From Methylobacterium sp. GXS13 (GTDB lineage: Bacteria; Pseudomonadota; Alphaproteobacteria; Rhizobiales; Beijerinckiaceae): a DNA stretch of 64,000 nucleotides. Below are positions 52,194-60,242 of this stretch, in pieces (position 1 is the stretch's first letter; every line of letters starts with the position of its first letter). Both the position numbers and the translations under genes were made by a program. The notes beneath the pieces are model-generated. The model saw only the letters and a list, made by a program, of their open reading frames with translations, was not told the DNA's origin and did no database searches. The DNA is taken from contig NZ_LKKO01000019.1 of NCBI RefSeq assembly GCF_001455965.1, forward strand, positions 1 to 64,000. Reading direction: 5' to 3'.

Positions 52194-54524
52194 TCAACCA
52201 GCCGCGTATTCGAGCTGCGGCTCGAGCACGCGGTCGCTGTCCGCATGCATCGTGACCGGGATCATCTTGGCCGCCGGCGTCTTGCTGCCGGTGGCGTAGT
52301 GCCAGATCGGCATCAGGACATTGCATTCCGGATAATAGCCACCGATGCAGCCGATCGGGATGTCGTAGGCGACGACCAGCAGCCCGGAGAGCCGGCGGTC
52401 GATGCCGTCATGCGCGAAGGTCTTGAGCGTGACCGCCTGCCCGACCTTCAGCCCCAGCCGGTCGATATCCGACCGGTTCATCAGCACCACCTTACGGGTG
52501 TTGTTGATGCCGCGGAACCGGTCGTCGTAGCCGTAGACGGTCGTGTTGAACTGGTCGTTGCTGCGCAGGGTCATCAGGCGCAGCACGTCGTGCCCGATCG
52601 CCGGCATGTCGGCATCCTCGTCCAGCGCGTTCGGCGTGACGAAGTTGGCGCGGCCGGTATCGGTGCACCACTCGCGCCGCTTCACCGGCATGTCGCGCTG
52701 GAACCCGCCCGGCTCCCACATGCGCCGCTCGTAGTCCCAGAACGACTCCGGCAGCGTCTCGCCGATCTCCTTACGGATCTCGGCATAATCCTGCATGTAG
52801 TCGTCCCACCGCACCCGGGGGTTGGGTTCGAGCACCGCCCGGGCGAGTTCGCAGATCAGCCGGATCTCGCTGATCAGGTGCGGCGAGGCGGGTTTGCGCA
52901 GGCCGCGATTGCCGTGCACGCAGGCCGAGGTGTCCTCCATCGAGAGCACCTGCGCGCCGGCCTTGGTCTCGTCGATCTCCAGGCGCCCGAGCACCGGCAG
53001 GATGTAGCTGATCTCCCCCGGCAGCAGGGCGCTGCGGTTAAGCTTGGTGATGACGTTGACGGTCAGGCGGATCCGGCGCCAGGCCGGCTCCATCTGGCCG
53101 TGATCGGGGATCGCCCGGACGAAGTTGCCGCCCAGCATGATGAAGGCGCGGACCTCGTCCTTGAGGACCGCCTGGCAGGCCTCGACCGTGTTGTAGCCGG
53201 CCTCGCGCGGCGGCTCGAAACCGAACTGCGCGCCCAGCCGGTCCAGCGGGAACAGCTCGGGCTTCTCGGTGATCCCGACCGTGCGCTGCCCCTGGACGTT
53301 GGAATGGCCCCGGACCGGGCAGATGCCGGCGCCGCCGCGGCCCATATTGCCGCGCATCAGCAGCAGGTTGACCAGCATCTGGACGGTCTCGACGCCGGCC
53401 TGGTGCTGGGTGAGCCCCATGCCGTAGACGGCGATCACGGCCTTCGAGACGCTGTAGACCTTGGCGGTGGATTCCATGTCGGCCCGGTGCAGGCCCGAGC
53501 GCCGCTCGAGTTCGTCCCACTCCCGGGTCTCGAGCCAGGCAAGGAACTTGTCGAAGCCGTGGGTGTGCTCCTGGATGAAAGCCTCATCCAGCACCGGCTC
53601 ACCGCCCTCGGCGAGCGACGCGTCGTGGAGGGCCAGCACCGCCTTGCAGATCCCGGCCAAAGCCGCGAGGTCGCCGCCCGCCTTGACCTGATGGTACTGC
53701 GAGCTGATCCGCGTCGCCTTGCGGCTCAGCATCTCGGCGGGGGATTGCGGGTTCAGGAAGCGTTCGAGCCCGCGCTCGCGCAGGGGATTGTAGGTGATGA
53801 TCGGAACGCCGCGCTGGCTCGCCTCCTGCAGCGGGTGCAGCATGCGCGGGGAATTGCTGCCCGGGTTCTGGCCGAAGAACAGCAGGCAGTCGGCCTTGCC
53901 GAAATCGTCCAGCGCCACCGTGCCGATGCCCTGGCCGATGCTGGCCGGCAGCGCCACCGAGGTGGTCTCGTGGCACATGTTGGAGGAATCGGGCAGGTTG
54001 TTGTTGCCGTAGAGCCGGGCCAACAGCCCGTAGAGGTAGCTCCCCTCGTTCGAGAGGCGGCCGGAGCTGTAGAACACCGTGCCCTTCTTGCGGTCCTCCA
54101 CGGCGCGCAGCTCGCGGGAGATCTCCTCGACCGCATGGCCCCAGGAGACCGGCACGTATTTGTCGCTCGCCGCGTCGTAGCGCAGCGGATGGGTCAGCCG
54201 GCCGGGCTGCTCGAGGTGGTAATCGTCCCAGTCCAGAAGCTCGGTAACCGTGTGCTTGGCGAAGAAGTCCGGCGTGCAGCGATGCGCGGTCAGCTCCCAG
54301 GCCACTGCCTTGACCCCGTTCTCGCAGAACTCGAAGGGCAGGGGGCTCGCCGGCTTCACCCAGGCGCAGCTGTTGCACTGGTAACCATCGACTTTGTTGT
54401 GACGTGTCAGTGCGATCGGAACGCTCGCCAGCACGCCCTCACGCCGCAGGATGTTGCCGACGGAGAGGGCTGATCCCCAACCGCCGGAGGGTAGACGGTA
54501 CGGCTTGAAGGTGGGCTTTTCCAA
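52194..54524 (-). CDS. FdhF/YdeP family molybdopterin oxidoreductase (formate dehydrogenase-like)
   Basis: This 776-residue molybdopterin enzyme of the FdhF/YdeP family is related to the alpha subunits of formate dehydrogenases, including Fdh4A-type enzymes of Methylobacterium. C50, C53 and C67 (QCNSCAW, FEFCENG) are candidates for an iron-sulphur cluster. C184 in NMCHETTSVA occupies the place of the selenocysteine/cysteine molybdenum ligand (U-H-G-P-S-V-A in E. coli FdhH). The C-terminal molybdopterin-binding region includes TLRSNDQFNTTVYGYDDR. It starts with TTG at 54524. No beta subunit or maturation factor is adjacent. Confidence 0.88.
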   Translation of the reverse strand: MEKPTFKPYRLPSGGWGSALSVGNILRREGVLASVPIALTRHNKVDGYQCNSCAWVKPASPLPFEFCENGVKAVAWELTAHRCTPDFFAKHTVTELLDWDDYHLEQPGRLTHPLRYDAASDKYVPVSWGHAVEEISRELRAVEDRKKGTVFYSSGRLSNEGSYLYGLLARLYGNNNLPDSSNMCHETTSVALPASIGQGIGTVALDDFGKADCLLFFGQNPGSNSPRMLHPLQEASQRGVPIITYNPLRERGLERFLNPQSPAEMLSRKATRISSQYHQVKAGGDLAALAGICKAVLALHDASLAEGGEPVLDEAFIQEHTHGFDKFLAWLETREWDELERRSGLHRADMESTAKVYSVSKAVIAVYGMGLTQHQAGVETVQMLVNLLLMRGNMGRGGAGICPVRGHSNVQGQRTVGITEKPELFPLDRLGAQFGFEPPREAGYNTVEACQAVLKDEVRAFIMLGGNFVRAIPDHGQMEPAWRRIRLTVNVITKLNRSALLPGEISYILPVLGRLEIDETKAGAQVLSMEDTSACVHGNRGLRKPASPHLISEIRLICELARAVLEPNPRVRWDDYMQDYAEIRKEIGETLPESFWDYERRMWEPGGFQRDMPVKRREWCTDTGRANFVTPNALDEDADMPAIGHDVLRLMTLRSNDQFNTTVYGYDDRFRGINNTRKVVLMNRSDIDRLGLKVGQAVTLKTFAHDGIDRRLSGLLVVAYDIPIGCIGGYYPECNVLMPIWHYATGSKTPAAKMIPVTMHADSDRVLEPQLEYAAG

Positions 54525-54551
54525 CGGGCGAACTCCGGGCCTGTAAGGCTG

Positions 54552-54580
54552 GGAAACACCTGCCGCCCACCGGTGTTTCC
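54552..54580. repeat. Perfect inverted repeat in divergent promoter region
   Basis: GGAAACACC (54552-54560) and GGTGTTTCC (54572-54580) are perfect 9-bp arms separated by 11 bases. They lie 28 bases upstream of the FdhF-like start and 64 bases before the small gene at 54644. The spacing suits an operator for a dimeric regulator, or a hairpin in the leftward leader. No known regulator motif was recognised. Confidence 0.4.
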
Positions 54581-54643
54581 TAAAAGAGTTTCCGCATCCG
54601 GAAATTTATGTGCTGCTAACATACATCATTGATAGAGGTTAAT

Positions 54644-54892
54644 ATGGTCATCGGCCGCGATTACATGCTGAAAAAACCGTCCGGCCCGTCAGTGTCGAAG
54701 CATTTTCTTCACACGCAGCTTGTGCCGCGTGCCGTCAATATTTCCGGAGCGCTGGAAGTGGCGTTGAGCCGCGCCTCGGCACGGACCGGCATTCGCCCGG
54801 CCGTCATCCTCGCCGGCATCGCGGCTGCGGCGGTGATGACGGTGTTCCGGCTCCGGCAAAGCCACGCCGGAGCGGTCGAACGGAGGATGTGA
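54644..54892 (+). CDS. Small single-TM hypothetical protein
   Basis: This is an 82-residue protein with a basic N-terminal region (MLKKPSGPSVSKHF) and one C-terminal hydrophobic segment (PAVILAGIAAAAVMTVF). No domain is recognised. The ATG at 54644 has AGAGG about five bases upstream. It lies in a divergent arrangement with the FdhF-like gene and reads toward the sigma factor gene. A membrane-anchored accessory role is possible but unsupported. Confidence 0.5.
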   Translation: MVIGRDYMLKKPSGPSVSKHFLHTQLVPRAVNISGALEVALSRASARTGIRPAVILAGIAAAAVMTVFRLRQSHAGAVERRM

Positions 54893-54998
54893 GGTGGTCG
54901 CCGGGGGTTCGGTTCGGCGCCAACGCGACTTTGCGACGGAAGCGTTGCGCGACGCGGGTTGATCGGTCGGATTTCTGCCTTCGCCTACGAGCCGCGAG

Positions 54999-55700
54999 TC
55001 ACGGCGCCGGAGCTTGTCCTGCCACCACCACGCCGAGCGTATCGAGCAGCGAGGAGCGCGCCCGGCTGACCCGGCTCTTCACCGTACCGACCTGGCAGCC
55101 AAGCTTGTTCGCCGCTTCCTCGTAGGTGTGGCCCTCCGCACCGACCAGCAGCAGCGCCTGCCGCTGCGCGGCGGGCAAGGTCCCGAGCTGCTTCCAAACG
55201 ACCTTTAGGGTGCTGGCATCCTCCTGGTCGGACAGGCTGGTCATCTGGCCGGCATGGGCGCCGTCCACATCCTCGACCTCGCGCCGGTTCTTGCGCAGCT
55301 CCGAGTAGAACTGGTTGCGCAGGATCGTGAACAGCCAGGCGGTGAAGTTCGTCCCGGGCCGGAACCGTGCCTGGTTGGCCCAGGCCTTCACGAAGGTTTC
55401 CTGCACGAGATCGTCGGCCCGGCTCACGTCGCCTACGAGCGACAGCGCGAAGGTCCGGAGGGACGGAAGCGCCGTGATGATATCGCTGCGGAAATCGAAC
55501 GCCACGACTTGGCCGTACGCCGCCACGGCGGCCTCGAAGCGTGCGACGAGGCCGGCAAGCGGGGCCGGAAGCGGCTCTTGCTCGACAACCTGAAAATAGT
55601 CCCGGATCGGCAGAGCGAGGTGCTGGCCGATGATCGCGGCGTAGCCGGTCGCGCCGGCGCGCTCTGCTCCGTCCGACCCCGGCGCGTTATCATCAGTCAT
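54999..55700 (-). CDS. EcfG-type sigma factor with N-terminal NepR-like domain
   Basis: Residues 75-225 are a clear EcfG (ECF15) general-stress sigma factor. Region 2 is SLVGDVSRADDLVQETFVKAWANQARFRPGTNFTAWLFTILRNQFYSELRKNRREVEDVDG, and region 4 is LPAAQRQALLLVGAEGHTYEEAANKLGCQVGTVKSRVSRAR. Usual EcfG proteins start just before this. Here about 70 extra residues precede it, and residues 23-60 (IIGQHLALPIRDYFQVVEQEPLPAPLAGLVARFEAAV) resemble the anti-sigma factor NepR (IG..L...Y..VV.EPVP..F..LL.+L). This looks like an anti-sigma/sigma fusion that PhyR could control. The ATG at 55700 is the natural start, and no separate nepR or phyR gene is adjacent. Confidence 0.87.
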   Translation of the reverse strand: MTDDNAPGSDGAERAGATGYAAIIGQHLALPIRDYFQVVEQEPLPAPLAGLVARFEAAVAAYGQVVAFDFRSDIITALPSLRTFALSLVGDVSRADDLVQETFVKAWANQARFRPGTNFTAWLFTILRNQFYSELRKNRREVEDVDGAHAGQMTSLSDQEDASTLKVVWKQLGTLPAAQRQALLLVGAEGHTYEEAANKLGCQVGTVKSRVSRARSSLLDTLGVVVAGQAPAP

Positions 55701-55897
55701 GCGCGTATCCTGGTCCCGATCGCCGAGTATACTGGAATTGGTCTAACGTCGGTAGCGCCCCAAGTCTGAACCGATGCCAAACACGCCCGTGAAAAATCGG
55801 AGGATTGCGCCATCCGCGGCGATCATGATTGATACATCGCAACGACAGTGGCCGGGGGCGAGGCAGCGGTGCAGAATGCCGATCGCCAGGAGGACGG

Positions 55898-56545
55898 ATG
55901 AGCCACGACCACGCGCACTCGCATGACCACCCGCACGGCAGCGACCTCTCGCCCGTCGAGGCACGAGTCCGCGCCCTCGAATCCCTGCTGACCGAGAAGG
56001 GCTATATCGATCCGGCAGCCCTCGACACCCTCGTAGACCTCTACGAGAACAAGGTCGGGCCGCATGCCGGCGCCCGGGTGGTGGCGCGGGCCTGGGTCGA
56101 TCCGGCTTACCGAGTCCGGCTCCTGTCCGACGCCACGCGGGCGATCGCCGAGCTCGGTATCGGCGGGCGGGGCGGGGAGCACATGGTGGTGGTGGCCAAT
56201 ACCCCCGAGACCCACAACCTTGTCGTGTGCACGCTCTGCTCCTGCTATCCCTGGCCGGTGCTCGGCCTGCCGCCGATCTGGTACAAGGCGCCACCCTATC
56301 GTGCCCGGGCGGTGATCGACCCGCGCGGCGTGCTGGCCGAGTTCGGGGTATCGATTCCCGAATCCACCCGGATCACGGTCTGGGATTCCACGGCCGAGAC
56401 CCGCTACATGGTCCTGCCGATGCGCCCCGCGAACACCGAAGGGTTCTCCGAGGAGGCCCTGGCCGCCCTCGTCACGCGCGACGCGATGATCGGCACGGGC
56501 CTGCCGGATTCCATGCCGCCGACCGCGCCCGAGATGCCGCTATGA
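55898..56545 (+). CDS. nthA: Nitrile hydratase subunit alpha, cobalt type
   Basis: This is the 215-residue catalytic subunit hydrating nitriles to amides. The claw motif is C111-T-L-C114-S-C116; threonine at the second position marks the Co-type, as Fe-type enzymes have serine. The cysteines are normally oxidised to sulfinic and sulfenic acids. Downstream [34 protein letters not shown] is typical. The first 14 residues are His-rich ([12 protein letters not shown]), which could hold metal. The ATG has AGGAGGA five bases upstream. Its stop overlaps the beta gene as ATGA. Confidence 0.96.
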   Translation: MSHDHAHSHDHPHGSDLSPVEARVRALESLLTEKGYIDPAALDTLVDLYENKVGPHAGARVVARAWVDPAYRVRLLSDATRAIAELGIGGRGGEHMVVVANTPETHNLVVCTLCSCYPWPVLGLPPIWYKAPPYRARAVIDPRGVLAEFGVSIPESTRITVWDSTAETRYMVLPMRPANTEGFSEEALAALVTRDAMIGTGLPDSMPPTAPEMPL

Positions 56546-57201
56546 ATGGCGCCCAGGACCTCGGCGGCGCGCACGGCTTCGGGCCGGTGGTGCCCGAGCC
56601 GAATGAGCCGGTGTTCCATGCCGAATGGGAGCGTCGGGTCTTCGCGATGGCGATGGCCATGGGCTACACCGGCGCCTGGAACCTCGACGGCAGTCGTGCC
56701 ACCCGGGAATCACTGCCGCCCGCCCAGTATCTCGGGTCTAGCTACTACGAAATCTGGCTGGCTGCCCTGGAGAAGCAGGTCGCCGCCACGGGTCTCGCGA
56801 CGCCCGACGAACTCGCCGCAGGCCACGCTCTCGAGCCGTCCAAGCCAGTGATGCGGGTCCTGGCGCATGACGGTCTGGAGGCACGCTTCAGGGCCGGCTT
56901 CCCGAGCAGTCGCGAACCGGCCGCTGCGGCCCGCTTCGCGGTTGGCGATCCCGTCATCGCCAGGAATGTCCACCCGACCGGGCATACCCGACTGCCACGC
57001 TACGTCCGTGGGCGGCGGGGCCGGGTCGAGCGCGTTGATGGCACCTTCGTCTTTCCGGACACCAACGCCTACGGGGCGGGCGAGAACCCGACTTGGTTGT
57101 ACACCGTCAGCTTCACGGCTCAGGAATTATGGGGCCCCAGCGGCGATCCGGGCGGGACCGTCACGGTGGCGGCCTTCGAACCCTATCTGGAGCCGGCGTG
57201 A
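56542..57201 (+). CDS. nthB: Nitrile hydratase subunit beta
   Basis: This 219-residue beta subunit forms the heterodimer with NthA and contributes active-site arginines. [41 protein letters not shown] and [14 protein letters not shown] are the family N-terminus. The C-terminal [16 protein letters not shown] and [21 protein letters not shown] form the SH3-like beta domain. It overlaps nthA and the accessory gene by four bases at each end, so the three are translated as one operon. The alpha-before-beta order is more usual for Fe-type operons. Confidence 0.95.
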   Translation: MNGAQDLGGAHGFGPVVPEPNEPVFHAEWERRVFAMAMAMGYTGAWNLDGSRATRESLPPAQYLGSSYYEIWLAALEKQVAATGLATPDELAAGHALEPSKPVMRVLAHDGLEARFRAGFPSSREPAAAARFAVGDPVIARNVHPTGHTRLPRYVRGRRGRVERVDGTFVFPDTNAYGAGENPTWLYTVSFTAQELWGPSGDPGGTVTVAAFEPYLEPA

Positions 57202-57521
57202 GCACTCCATCACCCAAAGCCTTCGCGGCGCCCTGGGAGGCGCAGGTCTTCGCCCTCGTGGTGGCCCTGCAGGAGGCCGAGTTGTTCACCTGGTCCGAGT
57301 GGGCCGAGGCGCTCGGCCGGGAGATCCGGCCGGATGACGGGCCTGAGCGGGCGGCGGATTACGGCGCGTGGCTCGCGACGCTGGAGAAGATCCTCACCGA
57401 GCGTGGGGTTACGGCCACCGAAAGCGTCGCCACGCGAACCGACGCGTTTCTCCGCGCCGCGGCTGCGACGCCGCACGGCCAACCGATCCGCCTGGAAAAC
57501 GATCCGCTCTACCGGGCCTGA
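57198..57521 (+). CDS. Nitrile hydratase accessory protein (P14K-like)
   Basis: This 107-residue protein is of the nitrile hydratase activator family that helps insert cobalt by subunit exchange with the alpha chain. FAAPWEAQVFALVVALQEAELFTWSEWAEALGREI and the following DYGAWLATLEKILTERG match beta-subunit-like accessory proteins. The GTG start at 57198 overlaps nthB as GTGA. Its last 13 bases overlap the convergent MBL-fold gene. Confidence 0.9.
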   Translation: MSTPSPKAFAAPWEAQVFALVVALQEAELFTWSEWAEALGREIRPDDGPERAADYGAWLATLEKILTERGVTATESVATRTDAFLRAAAATPHGQPIRLENDPLYRA

Positions 57522-58384
57522 ACCCGGAGGCTGTCGAGCGGTACCGGGGCGGCGTGCGGGCGACCGCTCAGCAATTGTTCGAGCAGCGCCAGGACCTCGG
57601 GCCGGCCGCAATTGCGGGTGGGCTCGAACGGTGTCCAGGTCTGGGTAAAGTCGAGGCGCTCGAACACATCGCGGTAGCGGCGCAACTCGCTCGGGGTGAG
57701 TGGCACGCCGCGTACGAAGGCCTTGTGCGCCGAGATCGTGGTGGCCCGGCGCGGATCGGCCGGATCCAGTTCGAACTTCAATGCGTCGCCGCAGAAACAG
57801 ATCTTTCGCCCTCGGTCGTACAGAACGGCATGACCGTCGAAATGCCCTGCGGTGCGGTGCAGCTCCAGGCCCGGCAGGGGTTCCAGGAAATCGTCGTAGG
57901 GCCAGCTCACTTGAAGCGCGGCGCTCCAGGTGAAGTCGGCGGCCGGCAAGCAGAGCTCCGGGTCGAACCGGTCCTGAAGTTGCGTCAACGCCCCGTAGGC
58001 GTGCGGGTGCGAGGACGAGAGGACCTGCATGCCGCCGAGCGCCGCGATCTGGTCGAGGGCGGCCTCGCTGAAGACCGGGCAGCCCTCGAAGCCCATATTG
58101 CCGTGCTCGGTCCGGATCAGATAGGCGGAGGGCCCGATGCCGGAGACCGGCTCGTTCCAGAACCGCCAGACGCCGGGTTCCAGCTCCTGCCAGTGGCACG
58201 GGAAGGCGTCCTGCGCCTCCCGGGTCGTGCGGAAGCGCCAGCCGTCCTGCGGGACCACGTGACGGGCGTCAAGGCACATCGGGCAGGACGGGGGCGCCTC
58301 GAAATGGCGCTGCCAGAACCCGCAATTGTCGCAGGTATAGGCCGGCAGCTTCAGGGCGCCCGCGAAGGGTAGATAGCCGGGCAT
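57509..58384 (-). CDS. MBL-fold protein with N-terminal zinc ribbon
   Basis: This 291-residue protein opens with a rubredoxin-like zinc ribbon (CDNCGFWQ and SCPMC, residues 17-39). It continues with a metallo-beta-lactamase fold: SAYLIRTEHGNMGFEGCPVF, SSSHPHAYGAL, TAGHFDGHAVLYD and ICFCGDALKF. The usual metal motif HxHxDH reads HPHAYG, so the Asp and the last His are missing, while the later His and GD are kept. Metal binding may be altered, or the protein may be non-hydrolytic. It lies convergent to the nitrile hydratase operon and is probably unrelated to it. Confidence 0.82.
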   Translation of the reverse strand: MPGYLPFAGALKLPAYTCDNCGFWQRHFEAPPSCPMCLDARHVVPQDGWRFRTTREAQDAFPCHWQELEPGVWRFWNEPVSGIGPSAYLIRTEHGNMGFEGCPVFSEAALDQIAALGGMQVLSSSHPHAYGALTQLQDRFDPELCLPAADFTWSAALQVSWPYDDFLEPLPGLELHRTAGHFDGHAVLYDRGRKICFCGDALKFELDPADPRRATTISAHKAFVRGVPLTPSELRRYRDVFERLDFTQTWTPFEPTRNCGRPEVLALLEQLLSGRPHAAPVPLDSLRVQAR

Positions 58385-58440
58385 CGTCTCGGATCCCTTT
58401 GTCTTGGATCTCTTTCGGGGAATGGTCCCCGAGGCTCCCA

Positions 58441-58479
58441 AAGGGCTCAGCCCCTTCGCAGAGTTCGGGGCAGAGCCCC
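58441..58479. repeat. Tandem GC-rich hairpins, probable bidirectional terminator or repeat remnant
   Basis: AAGGGCTCAGCCCCTT at 58441-58456 and GGGGCAGAGCCCC at 58467-58479 are two consecutive short palindromes in the gap between the SDR gene stop and the MBL gene start. No U-tract follows. Their likeness to scattered GC-rich intergenic hairpins suggests a repeat remnant; partial terminator activity is possible. Confidence 0.35.
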
Positions 58480-58498
58480 TGAGACCTGCAGGACTTCT

Positions 58499-59518
58499 CT
58501 AGCGCATGCGATCGGGCAGCGCAGCGCGCCGCGGGCGGGTAGCCGCCACCGCAGCGGCGGCGAGCCCGAGAAGCGCGAGCCCGGCAAGGCCGCCGACCGC
58601 CACGTCGCGGGTCCGGCTGGTGACAAACTCGCCCCGTGTGGATTTCATCCGGTCGTTGAACCGCCCATCGATGCCGACCTCGCCGGGCACTGGATCGTAC
58701 AGGTTGCCCTGCATCTCGGGGATGGTCGTGTCGGACAGCTGGGCCGACCACATCGAGGCCGCCTTACGGTCGGCCAGCGCGGGGGCGAGCGCCTGCGCGG
58801 CGGCCATCATCATCGACGAACGCCCGACCCAGACCTCCCGGCGCGGATGCTCGACGGCGTAGACGATCGCCTCGGCGCAGAGACGCGGATCGAAGACCGG
58901 GTCCGGGGCATACTGGCGATGGCCGGTGTGGTTGCGCGCCCAGTTGAATTGCGGCGTGTTCACCGCCGGCAGATAGACCACGCTGAGGCTGACGGCGACG
59001 TTGTCGTGGAGCAGCTCGCAGCGCAGGGCGTCGGTGAAGCCGGAGACGGCGAACTTGGCCGCGCAATAGGGCGCCTGGAGCGGCGCCGCCCGGATCGCCA
59101 GGCCGGAGGAGACCTGGATGATCGCACCGCGATTGCGCCGCTTCATGTAGCGGAGCGCCGCCAGGGTGCCGTAGACCTGGCTGAGATAGGTGGTCTCGGT
59201 GACCCGCCGGTACTCGTCCGGGGTGATCTGGTCGGCCGGGCTCACCACGGTCGACATGGCGTTGTTCACCCAGGCGCGGATCGGGCCGAGCGCGGCCTCG
59301 ATCCGGGCGGCGGCGGCGTCTACGGCCTGAGGATCGGCGACGTCGGCGGCGATCGCCAGGACCGGCTGGCCGTAAGCGGCGAGCGCCCGCTCGGCCGCGG
59401 CGAGCCGTCCGGGATCGCGGGCCACCACAGCGACAGACCAGCCGCCGGCGGCGAAGCGGTGCGCGGTCGCGAGCCCGATTCCGGCGGTCCCTCCGGTAAC
59501 GACTGCAACCCGTGCCAT
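58499..59518 (-). CDS. SDR family oxidoreductase with C-terminal extension
   Basis: This 339-residue short-chain dehydrogenase has NAD(P) motif TGGTAGIGLATA (residues 8-19), ADVADPQAV, VNNAMS (NNAG-like, with methionine), the catalytic Ser in QVSSGLAIR and YCAAK. After the SDR core (about 250 residues) an extra 80-residue tail ends in a hydrophobic helix (VAVGGLAGLALLGLAAAAVAA), suggesting membrane anchoring. The start is ATG at 59518; upstream frame is rejected for lack of homology. The substrate is unknown. Confidence 0.9.
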   Translation of the reverse strand: MARVAVVTGGTAGIGLATAHRFAAGGWSVAVVARDPGRLAAAERALAAYGQPVLAIAADVADPQAVDAAAARIEAALGPIRAWVNNAMSTVVSPADQITPDEYRRVTETTYLSQVYGTLAALRYMKRRNRGAIIQVSSGLAIRAAPLQAPYCAAKFAVSGFTDALRCELLHDNVAVSLSVVYLPAVNTPQFNWARNHTGHRQYAPDPVFDPRLCAEAIVYAVEHPRREVWVGRSSMMMAAAQALAPALADRKAASMWSAQLSDTTIPEMQGNLYDPVPGEVGIDGRFNDRMKSTRGEFVTSRTRDVAVGGLAGLALLGLAAAAVAATRPRRAALPDRMR

Positions 59519-59711
59519 CCTGGCCTCACGCGAACGGTTAAGAATCGCTGCGGCAACGGGTGTGGCCGCCTCCGGTTGCGCCGCACCACCGTGCCGCAAC
59601 GTCACGGCCGCCGCTCATTTTGGAACCGTTGCGCAACGACCAACGACGAACGCTGTTGATTCTGCGTAGTCGCGCGCCACCCAAACGCGGCCGGCCTCAA
59701 GGATCGCAGCC

Positions 59712-59972
59712 ATGCGCTCTGGACGACGGTTCTCCCTGCCGATCGATCCCTGGCCGCAAGCCTCGCTGGGCGAGCGGATGTCGGTCGGCCTGGTTCTGAC
59801 CCTGCTACTTGTCGTGCCGCTCTGCGCGGCCAGCGCGGTGATGGTCGTGAGCGCGGCGATCGGGGCCTACATCACCTGGTCGTACGATCTCGGCGCGTCC
59901 TTGCGGGACGCCCTCGAGCGCCGGATCGGCCGGATGGCCGGCGCGCACGGACGCACGTTCCGGAAGGTCTGA
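59712..59972 (+). CDS. Small membrane protein
   Basis: This is an 86-residue protein with one strong hydrophobic segment (VGLVLTLLLVVPLCAASAVMVVSAAIGAYI, about residues 25-54), an N-terminal proline-containing stretch and a basic helical C-terminus (LRDALERRIGRMAG). No family is recognised. The ATG at 59712 has no strong ribosome-binding site. Codon use and the amphipathic tail favour a real gene. Confidence 0.5.
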   Translation: MRSGRRFSLPIDPWPQASLGERMSVGLVLTLLLVVPLCAASAVMVVSAAIGAYITWSYDLGASLRDALERRIGRMAGAHGRTFRKV

Positions 59973-60030
59973 GGGGCGGCTCGCGTCCAAGCCGGACCGG
60001 CAAGCAACTGTTGAAATCGTTCGCTGAACC

Positions 60031-60122
60031 GTCACAGCGAGCGCAGCGAAGCAACCCAGGGTGACGCGCGATCCCCGAACCGTGGCGCGTCACTGGATTG
60101 CTTCGCTGCGCTCGCAATGACG
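60031..60122. repeat. Dispersed palindromic intergenic repeat, copy 2
   Basis: This 92-base element has near-perfect inverted arms. GCGAGCGCAGCGAAGCAACC is mirrored by GATTGCTTCGCTGCGCTCGC, with an inner GTGACGCGC/GCGCGTCAC pair. It shares ends and arm sequence with copy 1 at 9129-9219. It lies between the small membrane protein and the Aas-like gene, without coding capacity, and would form a long cruciform or RNA hairpin. Confidence 0.75.
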
Positions 60123-60242
60123 CTGTCGTTCGAATGCAGGCTGAACCGGTGTATGGCGACCCCGCAGCCGCCGCCTGACGCAAGGCCGATTTGACCTCGA
60201 AGCATCGGCTGGGCCAGTCAGGTTCGGAACCGAGAGATCGCC

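Noticed and set aside
59624..59660. GGAAC followed by GTT, considered as an EcfG-type promoter
   Set aside because: The spacing to GTT is 27 bases, far from the expected 16-17.
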